This document shows, one piece after another, positions 1 to 12,100 of a stretch of DNA of 64,000 nt (its first letter is position 1; each line of letters opens with the position of its first letter). Location of the stretch: positions 310,001 to 374,000 of the forward strand of contig NBAY01000016.1 in the NCBI GenBank assembly GCA_002794775.1. The letters are read 5' to 3'. The notes beneath the pieces are model-generated. The model was not told where the DNA came from. It saw only the letters and a list, made by a program, of their open reading frames with translations, and did no database searches. Both the position numbers and the translations under genes were made by a program. This DNA comes from Porodaedalea pini. Its lineage: Eukaryota > Basidiomycota > Agaricomycetes > Hymenochaetales > Hymenochaetaceae.

Positions 1-1685
1 GTCCGCTCTAGTCACTTCACGCCCATCCCTTCAGGCTGTAGTCCACTGAAGAGAGACATACAGTCTTATATAAAGTGCGCTGCCTTGACAGGAGCACGTC
101 AATTTTAAAACTGACTTTGTGTCTTAAAGGTCTGGTGTCATTAACTTGGATAAGCCGTCAAACCCATCGTCCCATGAAGTTGTTGCATGGCTTCGCCGTA
201 TTTTGCGCGTTGAGAAAACAGGTCACAGCGGAACTTTAGACCCGAAGGTGACTGGTTGTTTAATTGTGTGCATTGACCGTGCGACGAGGCTCGTCAAGTC
301 GCAACAAGGAGCAGGTTCGTTTGGGCTTTCTTGTACTGAAGCTCTTTTTCACCTTTGGTGTCATATAGGGAAGGAATATGTTTGCGTTCTTCGGCTTCAT
401 GCAGGCTTGGAAAATCCGGCCGCTCTCCCTCGTGCGTTGCAGACGCTCACAGGCGCGCTCTTCCAACGTCCCCCACTTATTTCAGCTGTCAAGCGTCAGC
501 TCCGAGTCCGGACAATTTATGAGTCTAAGCTTCTCGAATTTGACGAAAAGAGAAATCTTGCAGTGTTCTGGGTGAGCTGTGAGGCTGGGACATACATCCG
601 AACACTATGCGTTCACCTTGGTCTGTTGCTGGGCGTTGGTGGACACATGCAGGAGCTGCGGCGTGTGCGCAGTGGAGCCATGAGTGAAAACGATGATATA
701 GTCACTATGCACGACGTTATGGATGCTCAGTGGGTTTACGATAACACGCGAGACGGTGAGGAAGTTCAGTGTTCGTCTGATCTGCTCCTTCTAAACGATC
801 TGCTTCGCACCTCAGAATCATACCTTCGACGTGTCATTCGTCCCTTGGAATGCCTGCTTGTTGGGTACAAGCGCATTGTTGTTAAGGACAGCGCAGTAAA
901 TGCGGTATGTTATGGTGCCAAACTCATGATACCCGGTCTTCTGCGCTACGAGAACGACATCGCTCTCCACGAGGAAGTTGTCCTCATGACCACAAAAGGA
1001 GAGGCCATCGCACTGGGTATTGCACAGATGACGACTGTTGAGCTCGCGACTTGTGACCATGGCGTGGTGGCGAAAGTGAAGAGGTGCATCATGGAGCGCG
1101 ACACATACCCGCGCCGATGGGGCTTGGGTCCAAAGGCGCTGGAAAAGAAGAAGATGGTCAAGGACGGGAAGCTTGGAAAACACGGGGAGAAGATCGAAAG
1201 TGTAACCCCTGCGGAGTGGAGTCGGGACTATGTTGACTACACGCGCGAGGTTGGTAATGCATGGTTCACCTTGCGATTGTTAGCTCACATTTATCCAATT
1301 GAAGGATCCCGCCGCTGGCCCTTCAACACTCGCTCCAGTACCCGTTCCTGCCGCGGTACCTATGGCTGTCGACGGTGTGAAACCATCTGCGAAATCTGAA
1401 CGAGGCTCAAGTCCTGAGGTGGAAAAGAAGGACAAAAAGGACAAAAAGGACAAAAAGGACAAGGAGAAAAAGCGGAAGCGAAAGTCAGAACTTCTTGAGG
1501 ACGGTGTTGGGGATGTATCTATGGCTGTCAGCACTGCCGGTGCTGATGAGGACAAGAAAGAGACGGAGGAGGAGCGAGCGGAAAGAAAACGGAGGAAGGC
1601 GGAGAAAAAGGCCGCAAGGGCTGCAGCTGCAGCTGGTGACGATGTCGGCAAGAAGGAACGCAAACGTCAAAAGACTGAAGAATAG
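1..1685 (+). CDS. CBF5: H/ACA snoRNP pseudouridine synthase (Cbf5/dyskerin), 5'-partial
   Basis: Catalytic subunit of H/ACA snoRNPs, which isomerises uridine to pseudouridine in rRNA and snRNA in the nucleolus. The gene starts before the window. Exons seen: 1-74, 130-314, 369-1249, 1305-1685 (506 codons plus stop; introns 55, 54 and 55 nt). The first visible residues match the Cbf5 core, followed by the TruB-type catalytic block [11 protein letters not shown], whose Asp is the nucleophile, then a PUA domain at roughly codons 250-340. The C-terminus is a Lys/Asp/Glu tail with a repeated KDK unit, typical of fungal Cbf5 and thought to aid nucleolar localisation. The 54-nt second intron is in frame, so a naive ORF reads through it. 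The family call is very secure; only the N-terminus is missing. Confidence 0.95.
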
Positions 1686-1939
1686 CTAATCTCTTTGTTT
1701 TCGTCGTATTTTCTGTATTTAGTATTTTTGCTTAACGACTACTGTCTTGCATCTCAACTTCGAGTACGAGTGCCGGTGTTTGGATGTTTGTGTCAAAATC
1801 GCGTATTACATAAGTTAAGTATTAGGCACGGTGCTTCGGCGATCCTCCTTCAAGTCCTTGAACCTCTTCGCCACTTGCAGCACCTCGCTCATTTGCTCGC
1901 TCGTCTTGTCCATATCCCACAGCGACATTTCATTTCGCC

Positions 1940-4423
1940 ATGGGCAACGCTGTTAGCAGCTGCTGTGACTCCTGTTGTACGTATACTATATCATGATTGG
2001 CCTTGAATTTATTGTCTAATTGCATCGTTCAGTCCGCTCGCGCAGGTCGCACGCGTACGAGCCGTTATTGCTGGAGAATGAGCGCGAGGCGGTAGCAGAT
2101 CTGCTTCAATACCTCGAGAGTGAGCATTCAGTTCTGAGGCAATTTTGTGGGAAACAGCAAACTAATGACCATCCATACCTGTTCCGTCTTCTTTTTGCTC
2201 TTAATTGGAAACGAACGTGCACTTGCTTCCCCTTCTCGCATCGCAGACCGGACGACGACCAATTTCTTCACTGGGTCGCCGCTTGCAGCACTCACAACGC
2301 TCTCCTTCTCGGACAATGTGGATCTCCAGCGAAGTGCAGCGCTTGCATTCGCTGAAATAACCGAGAAGGAGGTGCGTCCTGTAGGCCGGGACACGCTTGA
2401 CCCGATTCTTTTCTTGTTGGGCAGCCACGACACGGAGGTTCAACGTGCAGCAAGTGCAGCTCTTGGGAATCTTGCTGTCAATAGTGTGTTTCCCGTTATT
2501 TTGGCTATACGGTGATTTTACTTATTTGCACGCTCTAGCCGACAACAAGCTCTTGATTGTCAAGCTTGGGGGCCTCGAGCCCCTCATTCGGCAGATGTTG
2601 AGTCCAAATGTTGAGGTACAGTGCAATGCTGTGGGATGTGTTACGAACCTTGCAACACATGGTGCGCATTATGGTATCTCGTATTTGAGGCTACACAGTA
2701 CTTACTGGATTTGAGCAGACGACAACAAGACGAAGATTGCCAAGTCCGGAGCTCTGGTTCCACTAACCCGTCTTGCACGCTCGAAAGACATGCGCGTTCA
2801 GCGCAATGCTACGGGAGCGCTCCTTAACATGACGCACTCTGGTAAGGACTGTATCATGGTAGCAATAGTCGCATTGATTTACAATGCACGTCAGACGAGA
2901 ACCGTCAGCAACTGGTCAACGCTGGAGCAATACCAGTTCTTGTCAGTCTTTTGAACTCCCCTGACACGGATGTCCAGTACTATTGCACTACAGCATTGAG
3001 CAACATCGCCGTGGATGGTTCGTGAAAACACTGCAGTCGCTGAAGCTAAAAACTGATCATTGCTAAATCGAATGCACAGGGAACAACCGTAAGAAGTTGG
3101 CTCAGAGCGAGCCGAAGCTTGTCTCCAGCCTGGTATCTTTAATGGACAGCCCGAGTCTGAAAGTTCAATGTCAGGCTGCTCTCGCTCTTCGTAATCTTGC
3201 GAGTGATGGTTAGTTCGCCTGCAATTTACTCTCGCTTCCTTCTGGCTAACTTAAGGATTTCAGAGAAATACCAGCTGGAGATCGTTAAAGCTGATGGCCT
3301 CGCTCCCTTATTACGTCTCCTGCAATCTGCGTATCTCCCCCTCATTTTGTCTTCAGCTGCTTGTGTTCGCAATGTGTCCATCCACCCACAGAACGAGTCT
3401 CCTATCATAGAAGCCGGCTTCCTTCACCCCCTCATCACCCTTCTGGGATTCAAGGATAACGAGGAGGTGCAGTGTCATGCTATTTCAACGCTGAGGAATC
3501 TAGCTGCCAGTTCGGAGAAAAACAAGGGCCAGATCGTCAAGGCGGGTGCTGTGCAGCAGATTAAAGATCTCGTTCTTGAGGCACCCTTGAACGTGCAAAG
3601 CGAAATGACAGCGTGCGTCGCTGTCCTTGCTCTGAGCGGTATGCTTATTTGTTACCACTGCCGGTCAAATCAATGCTTACAAAGTGTCATCAGACGAGCT
3701 CAAGTCGCAGCTTCTTGACATGGGCATTTGCAAGGTCCTCATTCCTTTAACAAAGTCGACCAGCATTGAAGTTCAAGGCAATAGTGCGGCTGCACTCGGC
3801 AATCTATCTTCCAAAGGTACGCTTAAACGACGGTTTTGAGTTCTCTGTCATATTCATCCGCTCTTGCAGACGGCCGCACGGATAAGGATGACTATTCGGC
3901 ATTCAACGAAGTCTGGGATAAACCAGAAGACGGCATGCACGGATATCTATATCGTTTCCTGACGAGCCCAGATGCGACATTCCAGCACATCGCTGTTTGG
4001 ACAATCGTTCAACTGCTGGAGTCAGAGGGTTAGTTGAAGCAGCTTGTACCCTTTCTAAGCTGTACTGACATTTCCCGCCTCTCAGACCCACAGCTCATGT
4101 CAAATATTCGAAACTCCGACAAGCTCCTCCCTCACATCCGCGACCTTGCGGCCTCTCGTTCTGCCTCTCCTTCATCATCTATGGACTCGCGCTCGCGTCG
4201 TTCGCAGTCACAATCGTATCAGGAGACGGAAACAGGCGATGGGTCGAGCGAAATACAGGTGCTTGCACGCAAGATTCTCGAAGCGACAGAGGCCGAAGCC
4301 ATGCCCCTTCTGACTCAAACGCCATCGACTCAATCTGTTGCAAGAAATGATGGATTAGAGAAGTCAGACGAGGAGCTGCGCAGAAGCGTTAGGGCTGCCT
4401 TCAGCGGACACGATGGCCGGTAG
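1940..4423 (+). CDS. VAC8: Vac8, vacuolar armadillo-repeat protein
   Basis: Vacuole-membrane scaffold for vacuole inheritance, fusion, Cvt/autophagy and nucleus-vacuole junctions. Exons: 1940-1976, 2033-2119, 2247-2483, 2539-2661, 2719-2841, 2895-3017, 3080-3208, 3264-3638, 3694-3816, 3870-4028, 4086-4423; 617 aa against 578 in yeast. The ATG at 1940 is chosen because it gives MGN followed by Cys residues ([12 protein letters not shown]), the N-myristoylation and palmitoylation signal of Vac8, and because downstream it joins LLENEREAV as in orthologues. ARM repeats fill codons ~40-520 with motifs such as [15 protein letters not shown] and [14 protein letters not shown]. The tail is Ser-rich. 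Every intron is phase 1, and several exons are exactly 123 nt, one 41-residue ARM repeat. Intron 2 (2120-2246, 127 nt) is the only long one. Confidence 0.95.
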
Positions 4424-4996
4424 CGAGGCTTGTATTGCTCTTTGGTAGGATTCTGCTGGTCCGACTCTCTATCCTCATTTCCTTCCTACATGACTTTCCC
4501 TCCCTTCCGTTCCTTTTGTTCAGTGTACATCATTGTGCTGTTTGCTTGGTTTCACTCTTAATTATGGACTTCACTCTTTTGTCACCCTTGTTTTCTGTAT
4601 GCGATGACCAAGAGGCAGTCGAAGTCACCTCCCTCACAGAATAATACTATTGCATATTGCTGTATATTCAATATGAAGTGCATGCGTGTTCCTTTCGGGT
4701 ATCCTTTTTGTCTTTTGAAGGATCCCCAAATGGTATGTTATGCTGACTTGAGCAACACGAGGCCGGAGCGGCTTCAAGTTGCCAATGAATGGCCCCCACG
4801 CTTTCTCGGCTTGTCTTTTCATAACTCTGCGCATTTGCATATTTCCACTTCTTCACTTTCTCACTCCCTTCTGTTTCGACCACCATCACCATCCGTCTGA
4901 GGCTGAGCCTTGGCCATACAACCTTCAGTACGCGACGCGAACGACTTCTAGAATTGTATCCATTAGACTCGCCTATAGCGAACTGCCTGCCTGATT
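4424..4996. other. Intergenic, Vac8 3' flank and GH16 promoter
   Basis: 573 bp without a supportable gene. The left part is T-rich, as expected of a 3' UTR. Pyrimidine-rich tracts lie near 4850-4900, before the GH16 start. No RNA gene or repeat seen. Confidence 0.6.
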
Positions 4997-6914
4997 ATGT
5001 ATCTTCCGCCTGCTTTACTCCTTTTGTTATTTGCCCAGGAGGCACCCACGTCTCATGCGTTCGCGCCCCACCGCTCTTTTGCACATGCGACCGAACGCTT
5101 TCACAAGTTCGCAAAGAGGAACAGTGCGCGCCTCGCTCGGGACCTGCGCGTCGTCTTCCAAGGACTGTCTGTGGACCAGGCCGATTCTGACCCGAGCTCG
5201 TCACATCGTGTATATTGCGTCCGTCCCGATGACCTGTCGGCGCTGAGAGGGAATACAACGTCGACGTCGCCAGCCACAAGCCGCACAGGATCGGCGACTG
5301 GATCTGCAACCTCTTCTGGGGCGAGCGCGACAGCTACGTCCGCTTACAAGTTGGTTGAATCGCATGTGAGTATAGTTATTTTTCCAAACCTTTAATGCCT
5401 TTAATGAGATTTCTGTAGTCTGGAAGCAACTTCTTTGATGGGTGGACCTTCTGGAATACCACTGATCCAACCAACGGTATGCAAAGCTCTGTGTCGATCA
5501 TTATGTGCCCTTGTTCATGTTAGCATTCTTCTAAGGTGTCGTCGACTACTTGAGTCAATCAGACGCTGTGAGTAGAAGTCTTTTTAATGAAAGCTTCCTG
5601 CAAAGGCGCTAATCAACATTAACACGCCTAGCAATCGGACAACCTGATCGACGTTAACAGCGATGGCAATGCAGTCATGAAAGTTGATACAACCTCGACG
5701 ATCTCTGGGAACCGCAAGAGCGTCCGCATTACTACTGAGAGTACATTCACTGGTGTGCAAACTCCATTGTGTACAGTATGCGTGCTTTTACTTAACTTGT
5801 ATGATTGTAGGCGGTATTTTCGTCATCGATGCTGTTCATATGCCTCAGGGCTGCGGTACTTGGCCGTGAGTATATTTAAACCTATCATCACATCAGACCG
5901 TTGACAAGAGCATATGTCGTAGGGCTTTCTGGTCAAACGGTAAGTTTCTTGTCTCTGGACTCCAAAGGGTTGTTTAAAATTCACGGCATTTTATAGGTCC
6001 TGACTGGCCAACATTTGGTGAAATAGACATCATGGAGGTGAGTGTCCAGGTGCTTATATAACCACACTCTTTCGTTGTGCGCTGACGATCTTCATCAACA
6101 TAGGGAGTCAAGTGAGTTGTGACCTCTAGCACTTCAAACTCTAGGTTGATCTTTTGGGCAGCGACTATACGAACAACCAGGCAACGATTCATACTGCATC
6201 AGGTTGCACTATTGCGTCAAACTCGACCTCTACGTCTCTTGATATTTCGGCAACACTCGTCGGAACCACAAATTGTGCAGCAGCAGAGACGGGTAATCAG
6301 GGGTGTGGAATGAGATCTGACTCAAACACTACTTATGGTTCAGGTACCTTCACCGCCTTGTTGCTTAACTTGCTCAATTACTTATTACTCAATTATGTAG
6401 GATTCAACTCCATCGGAGGCGGTGTATATGCCAGTGAGCTCGATTCCGTCTCTTGCGGCACACCAAAAAGTCGCTGACCTGAAGTCAGTGGTATGGGACG
6501 ATGATCAAATCGCCGTATACTTCTTCCCCCGGGGGTCTATCTCTGAGGACCTTCTGGCCGAAGCTCCACTACCTGATACTTGGGGTACACCGATGGCTCG
6601 CTGGCCTTCAACAAGCTGCGACACGTCCAATTTCTTCCAGAACCACTCGATTATCATCGATACCACGCTTTGGTATGAATTTCCTACTCAAACTTTTGGC
6701 AATGAATAAGTACTGATTTTTTGATGGTTTCAGCGGCGACTGGGCAGGCGGCGTCTGGAGCGCGACCGGTGTTCCAGGACAGGATTCTAGCTGCGCTACT
6801 CGTACTGGATACTCAACTTGCGAGGCATTCGTGCAGGGTAGTGGTGCTTCTTTCAGCGAAGCGTACTGGGAAATATCGAGCATGAAGGTTTACCAGACAT
6901 CTCGCAAGTCGTAG
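4997..6914 (+). CDS. Secreted GH16 endo-beta-1,3(4)-glucanase
   Basis: Glycoside hydrolase family 16 enzyme cutting beta-1,3/1,3-1,4-glucans, of the laminarinase type common in wood- and litter-decay basidiomycetes; secreted. Exons: 4997-5365, 5419-5476, 5536-5567, 5632-5752, 5811-5865, 5923-5939, 5997-6037, 6104-6111, 6162-6343, 6401-6433, 6489-6672, 6734-6914; 426 aa. The start gives a hydrophobic signal peptide (MYLPPALLLLLF...). A Ser/Thr/Ala linker at ~80-118 is probably O-glycosylated. The catalytic signature is GEIDIMEG, with nucleophile and acid/base Glu at about residues 226 and 231. Typical GH16 blocks follow (IHTASGC, then CGDWAGGVW near the C-terminus). An 8-nt exon sits directly after the catalytic motif. 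Substrate preference cannot be read from sequence alone. Confidence 0.93.
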
Positions 6915-7347
6915 AGCACGTTTAGTATGATAAATTATCTGGCTTTTAGAGGTCTAGAATATTAATGGTGCTGTATGTCATTTTACACCATACATCATTA
7001 CATGTATCACGAATAACATGGATTTTGTAATAAAAAAAATGTTGCATCAATATACCGCAGAGGAAAAAGTCGGTCATGCCACCGGATTACCGAGCGAAGT
7101 GGCAGCTGACACAGCCACTTCCTTTGACTTGGATCCGTCTCAAAGTAGGCCACCTCGTCTGAGCTCAACAACGAATTACCGTCAACAAAACACCACAAGT
7201 TCAGAAACAGGACAGGCCACAAACGCCTATAAGTAGCTGAATAGGATCTCGGAATACTTCCGCTCTTCTTTCGCAACAACAACATACACGCATCTAAGCG
7301 CGCGGCTCAGTTGCATACTACGAGAACCTTGTCTTCGGAGGCTCATC
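6915..7347. other. Intergenic, GH16 terminator region and ING promoter
   Basis: 433 bp. AT-rich 3' flank of the glucanase with an A-run near 7030. No gene supported; the short ORF at 7018-7236 shows no family resemblance. Confidence 0.55.
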
Positions 7348-8826
7348 ATGAATAGCGTAGCAGCTGCAAACCAAGAGGAGGCTGCCACGATTGCGGCGGA
7401 GTTCCTATCAAGTGTGTTGCTGTTGGCTTTCGTTCCTCTCACGTTCCGTCCTTGATCACTAATACTGACTACACCAGACCTTGACAATCTCCCGAACGAA
7501 GTCCAGCATTTGCTAGCCGAGATCAGGCACAAAGAAACAAGATCGCACGGTGTGCTCTGATCTTTCTTACTCTTTATTCAGTTGACTCAAGTCCTCGTCC
7601 TAGAGCTGCATCAGGAGATAACCAAAAGCACGGATCGATACTTCCGACATGCCCTGAAGAACATCAACTCGAAAGAACCCAAGGAGAATGGAAAGGACAA
7701 AGAGGCAGTCATACAAGCTCGCGTTGCCAATGCCTATGCCGAGCTTGACTTACTTGCGAACGAGAAGATCGCTCTTGCGGCGCGGCTTGTTGAAGCGTTG
7801 TCTCGCGTCAGTGCCCGACTTGATCACGACCTGAACAAGGTTGTACAGCTTTCGGGAGAGCAGTCTCAAGAGCAGTATGAAGTGCGCGGCGGGTATGTGG
7901 TTGGGACGCTGCCGGGCGCCCCAGCTCCGATTACGCTCAGTGCAAACACGAGCATCTCAGCGCCTATTCCTCGCTCGGTTAGGGAGGTACAGGAAAGTCT
8001 GCGAGCCACCATTACGAATGAGCTGGTTGCTAGCTCGCCTCCTTTGCCGAGCTCTGTCCAGGGACCACAGAAACGTTAGTGATGGAGATAATTGTTAGTT
8101 TTTTCATTGTCCTTACGCCAGACTCGTAAAGGTCGTCGATTGAATACTGGCGCAGCGGTGGCCAGCATCAACGCTAGTGTATCTCGTGCCCACACTCCGC
8201 AGGCTCGCTCGCGACTCGCTCAACAAGTGCACCCGTCGCCGCCGCCGCCACCACCACCACCACCTGTGACGTCCCGAAGTCGCCGCGCGCCATCTCCGGC
8301 TGGCGACGAAGATGAGGATGGCGACAATGACGCCGATGCCGACGGAGACGTCGATGATCAAGAAGAATCTGGTGATCCCGAGGACAAAGGACTGTATTGT
8401 TTCTGCCAGAAGATGTCATATGGAGAGGTTCGTTTTACTGAGAATTGCGAAACGAACACATACCTGATTTCTGCGTCCTACTCGCTTTTTCTTTCGCAGA
8501 TGATAGGATGTGATAACGATAGTTGTCCTTACGAATGGGTTAGTAGTCGAATTCTTTCCTTTATTCGTGGGAGAGCTGCATTCCCCCTGGGCTCTGCATG
8601 GATCAAATGCTTCGTCCAATGCACGTTTGACTCAGCACTTGTTCCGACCGCATGCCTGCTCGAGTGTCTTAATATCATCTGACTATTTTTGAATGTTTTA
8701 CAGTTCCATCTGGGTTGTGTGGGCCTAAAAGCGCCCCTTCCTGAGCACTGGTATTGTGACGAGTGCTTGAAGAGTTTGGGTGCGGGAGGAGGTGGGTCGC
8801 GCAAAGGCCGACGGAAGGCTCAGTGA
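7348..8826 (+). CDS. ING-family PHD-finger chromatin protein
   Basis: Reader subunit of histone acetyltransferase/deacetylase complexes (yeast Yng1/Yng2/Pho23 family) that binds H3K4me3; nuclear. Exons: 7348-7411, 7478-7549, 7604-8074, 8132-8427, 8500-8538, 8704-8826; 354 aa. The N-terminal ING domain (~15-110) has LDNLPNEVQHLLAEIRHKE and RYFRHALK. The middle is low complexity, with a run of prolines at ~8231-8262 and an acidic stretch at 8305-8390. The C-terminal PHD finger (~290-340) shows the Cys4-His-Cys3 spacing: CFC, then GCDNDSCPYEWFHLGCVGL, then WYCDEC. Acceptor 7603 rather than 7581 is used because only it restores the ELHQEI reading. The last intron (8539-8703, 165 nt) splits the PHD finger. 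Which ING paralogue this is cannot be decided here. Confidence 0.93.
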
Positions 8827-9140
8827 CGGAACATTTGGCATTTTGGCCTCGTTCGTCAAATCTAACCGCGCGAGCCTGCGAGACTTTGTATTGACTATTA
8901 TTCTATGCGCTAGTCTATATGTCTTGTGAAGCAGTTGTATTATTGATATTCCATATATTTCCATGTTTCCGAAGCATCCTAAGGACCACGTCTCATGTTC
9001 ACACTGAACGACGATGAACACCGCGGATGCTTTTGCGGGCGCACAAAGATGAATCAATTTGCAGACGAGAAAAAACATACTAATTTGCAAGTTACTGTGC
9101 GAATGAAAATACTTTGAATGGCGTATATGGCCCACGTATT
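8827..9140. other. Convergent 3' intergenic region
   Basis: 314 bp between the stops of the ING gene (+) and the GYF gene (-). AT-rich, consistent with two 3' UTRs; nothing else seen. Confidence 0.6.
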
Positions 9141-12100
9141 CTACGAACGCTTACTCTTCTTCTTCACAACCTTGAATGATCCGAACTCATTCTGCGTTTG
9201 CTTTGGCTGCGCCTTCACCACATCAGCAAGCGACGTCGCCCTGCCGTTGGCCGCTTGGTCGCGTGCACCGCGAGGACGAGAATGAGCATCCTCCTTACGT
9301 TTCGCTACGAACTCGTTCGCGAAGTGCCGACCGTCAAGCGTCGTGCTGGCTCCGTAGACTGTCTCCGCAATGAGCTCTTTAGTAGCTTTGTCGGGATCAA
9401 GAGGGAAGGAGAGCAACATCTGCGCGATCTCCTCAACTTGTGCAGAAGTTAGAAGAGTATGTGAAGCCGACTAGAAAGACGTTGCGTACATTGCACTGAG
9501 CTGTTCAGACCCCTCAATGAGTCCCTCATCCACTTCATAAACTCCGCAGAAGGTGCACCGGGCTCGTCATCGACTTTCGGAGTAGATGGAGCAGCCTTGG
9601 CTACAAGCGACGAGCTTACCGGTCGGGGAGCGCTCACAACAGCCGCTGGACGAGCAGGTGCAACGTTCGAGGTCGACGTTTGCGTGACAGAAGCAGGCCG
9701 CGCCGCAATGACACTTGCTGGAGTCGGAGCCTTCCCGCCGGAGCCAACGACAGTCCAAGCTCCGCCGCTCGATTGAGGATTTACGGGAGGACCCTACAAA
9801 GGTTCATATCATAAGTATGGAAACAGAAACATGATATAGTTGAACCGAGGCCCTACCTTAATAGCCGGAGCCTGCACGGCCCTCCTTGCCGCGGACGCGA
9901 TAGTCTCCTTTTCTTTCGCAGTTTGCTTGCGACGCTCCTCTTCCTCCTGAATCTCCTTCATTGTCTTCGCAGCAGGCTTTGCAGCGTTCGTCCAGACAGG
10001 GGTGGATGTCGTAGCAGGCGACAAAGCGGGGGTGTCCTTCGTAACGGGAACGCTGTTGCTTCGCGCGGAAACTTGTGAAGTAGGTAAGCCCCAAGAAGCA
10101 GTGAACTGCACTTCTTCAGCTGGTGAAGCGACAGCGGCGCCACGAGCAGCACGCTCTCTCTCTTTCTCTGCAGTCCTACGAGCCTCTTGTCTCTTCCTCT
10201 CTACCTCTTGAATTTCACGCAAATTCATGGGCGCCGAAGTCTGCTTAGCCTTATCATCATCATCTGTAGCCCACGGCGCTTTCTGGTAGGCAGATGGTGC
10301 AGCAGATACCTTAGTTACCGGCCCGGAGTTCGCTGGCTGAGCCTTTTCAGGAGCCGGGACTGCGGCAGAGGTGCTGCCTTTGCGCTTCGATGCTGGCGGC
10401 CGAGATGCAGATTCCTTCGCAGATGAAGCTGGAGGAACCGACGCTAGGCTTGCTGTTGCTGGTGCAGTGTCTGCCGCGTCAACAGTTACATGAACTGAAG
10501 TATCAGGTTCGGTAGCGAATGGCGCATTAAGGTTTCGCGAGTTCAACAATCCTTGCTGTTCATTATGCTGAATCACATTGGCGGTAGTCAAGCTCCGTGG
10601 TTCCTCAGTCAACTGGCCCTGGCTTTCTTGGTTTTTTGTCTGGGAACCCGATGACCAAGATCCTTGGGTTGCCAAAGACCGAACATCAACTTGAGGTCTA
10701 TTCCAAGCCGTCTGAGGAAGCGAAACAACGAAAGTGTTGCTCGAAGACGGTCGATCCGCATCGAAGGGGAGTGGGCGCGGAGGTTCTCGAGTTTGGGGCA
10801 TGCCCCAAGGCGACGATGGAGGTGCCTGCCGTGTCTGCGCTTGATGTTGCACATTCCCAGGGCCGGGTGAAGCGACTGACGGGCTTGAAGCTTGCTCGAA
10901 ATCATGATTGAAACCGGTGGACAACGGAGGCAAGGGAAGCTGTTGAGGTGCGCCCTCGAATCGTAAGGGAGAATCATTCGGTACTTGTTGAAAGCCTAAC
11001 AATGCAGCTGTCAATATTTGCTTACAGCAATGCGGATGTAGAATTACTACCTCCTGGCACGTCCGGCCTCCTTGCGTGAAAATCGACCTGCTCTGGTTGT
11101 TCATAAAATCTATGCGAAGGTGCAGACGGTGACAAGAATGGATCCGCAGATATTGGTCCCGCAGGCATGACGTAAGGTGACGGTTCTCGCACAAATGGCG
11201 AATGTCCGAGGGGAGAGGCTACGATTGGTTCAAGTCGGCCTGATTGACCAAGCTGAGAAACATCCGGCGACCCACTCCATCCTTGAATGCCATTGACCTG
11301 GGGCACTTGCCAAGGAGCGTTAGATTGCACATCAAAAGAAGAGGAACGATTCGGTTGAAGAGGCTCGTTGAAGATGTGTCGAACTGCTTGAGGCATCGCG
11401 GGACTGCCATTCGACGAGTAACTATCTGCGGCACTGATGCGGCCGTTTATTGGAGCATCCGACGCAAGACGTTGGAGCCGACTACCGACAGCTACAGGAT
11501 CTGGAGATATAGGACCTCGGGCAAAATTCCCTCCAAAGGAAGACGAGGGAGAAGCGGATCCGGTCGCGGTTGAGCCAGTGTTGATCAACGAATCCAGAGT
11601 GTTGCTGCGGCCATATGCTTGCGGACTGGGTTGACGAGGTGAATCCACAACTCCCGTCCTCTGCAGCAGGGAATTCAAGCCAGGTCCGGCTACCAAGTGT
11701 CCAAGCCCAGGAGGGGGCATGTTGTTATTCAACGGCGACAAGAAAATACGGTCGCCTTGCGCCCGACGCTTGATTTCTGCGAGGGACATAAATTCCATGT
11801 CTACAGCGATCCTCTTCATCATGAGGTTGTCCGTGAAATAATGTTGCTCGTGCCAAAGCTGCATGGTTTCTCCTGGGAAAGGTCCTTTACCAACCGTCAG
11901 TACGGTCGACCAGCTTATTTTTGTGAGAGTAAACTATCACCTTGCACATTTCCCGATGGATCAATGTAGGACCATTGCAGTTTGGCTAGATCTGTCAAAT
12001 GTATGCTGCCGTGTCCAGCACCATTCGCCGGCTCTGTTCCTCTAGGAGCGCCCACATCGGTGTTTACGGTCAGATTATTCATGGAGACAATCGTGTCATT

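Noticed and set aside
818..1183. Antisense ORF within CBF5
   Set aside because: Overlaps a certain coding exon; no independent support.
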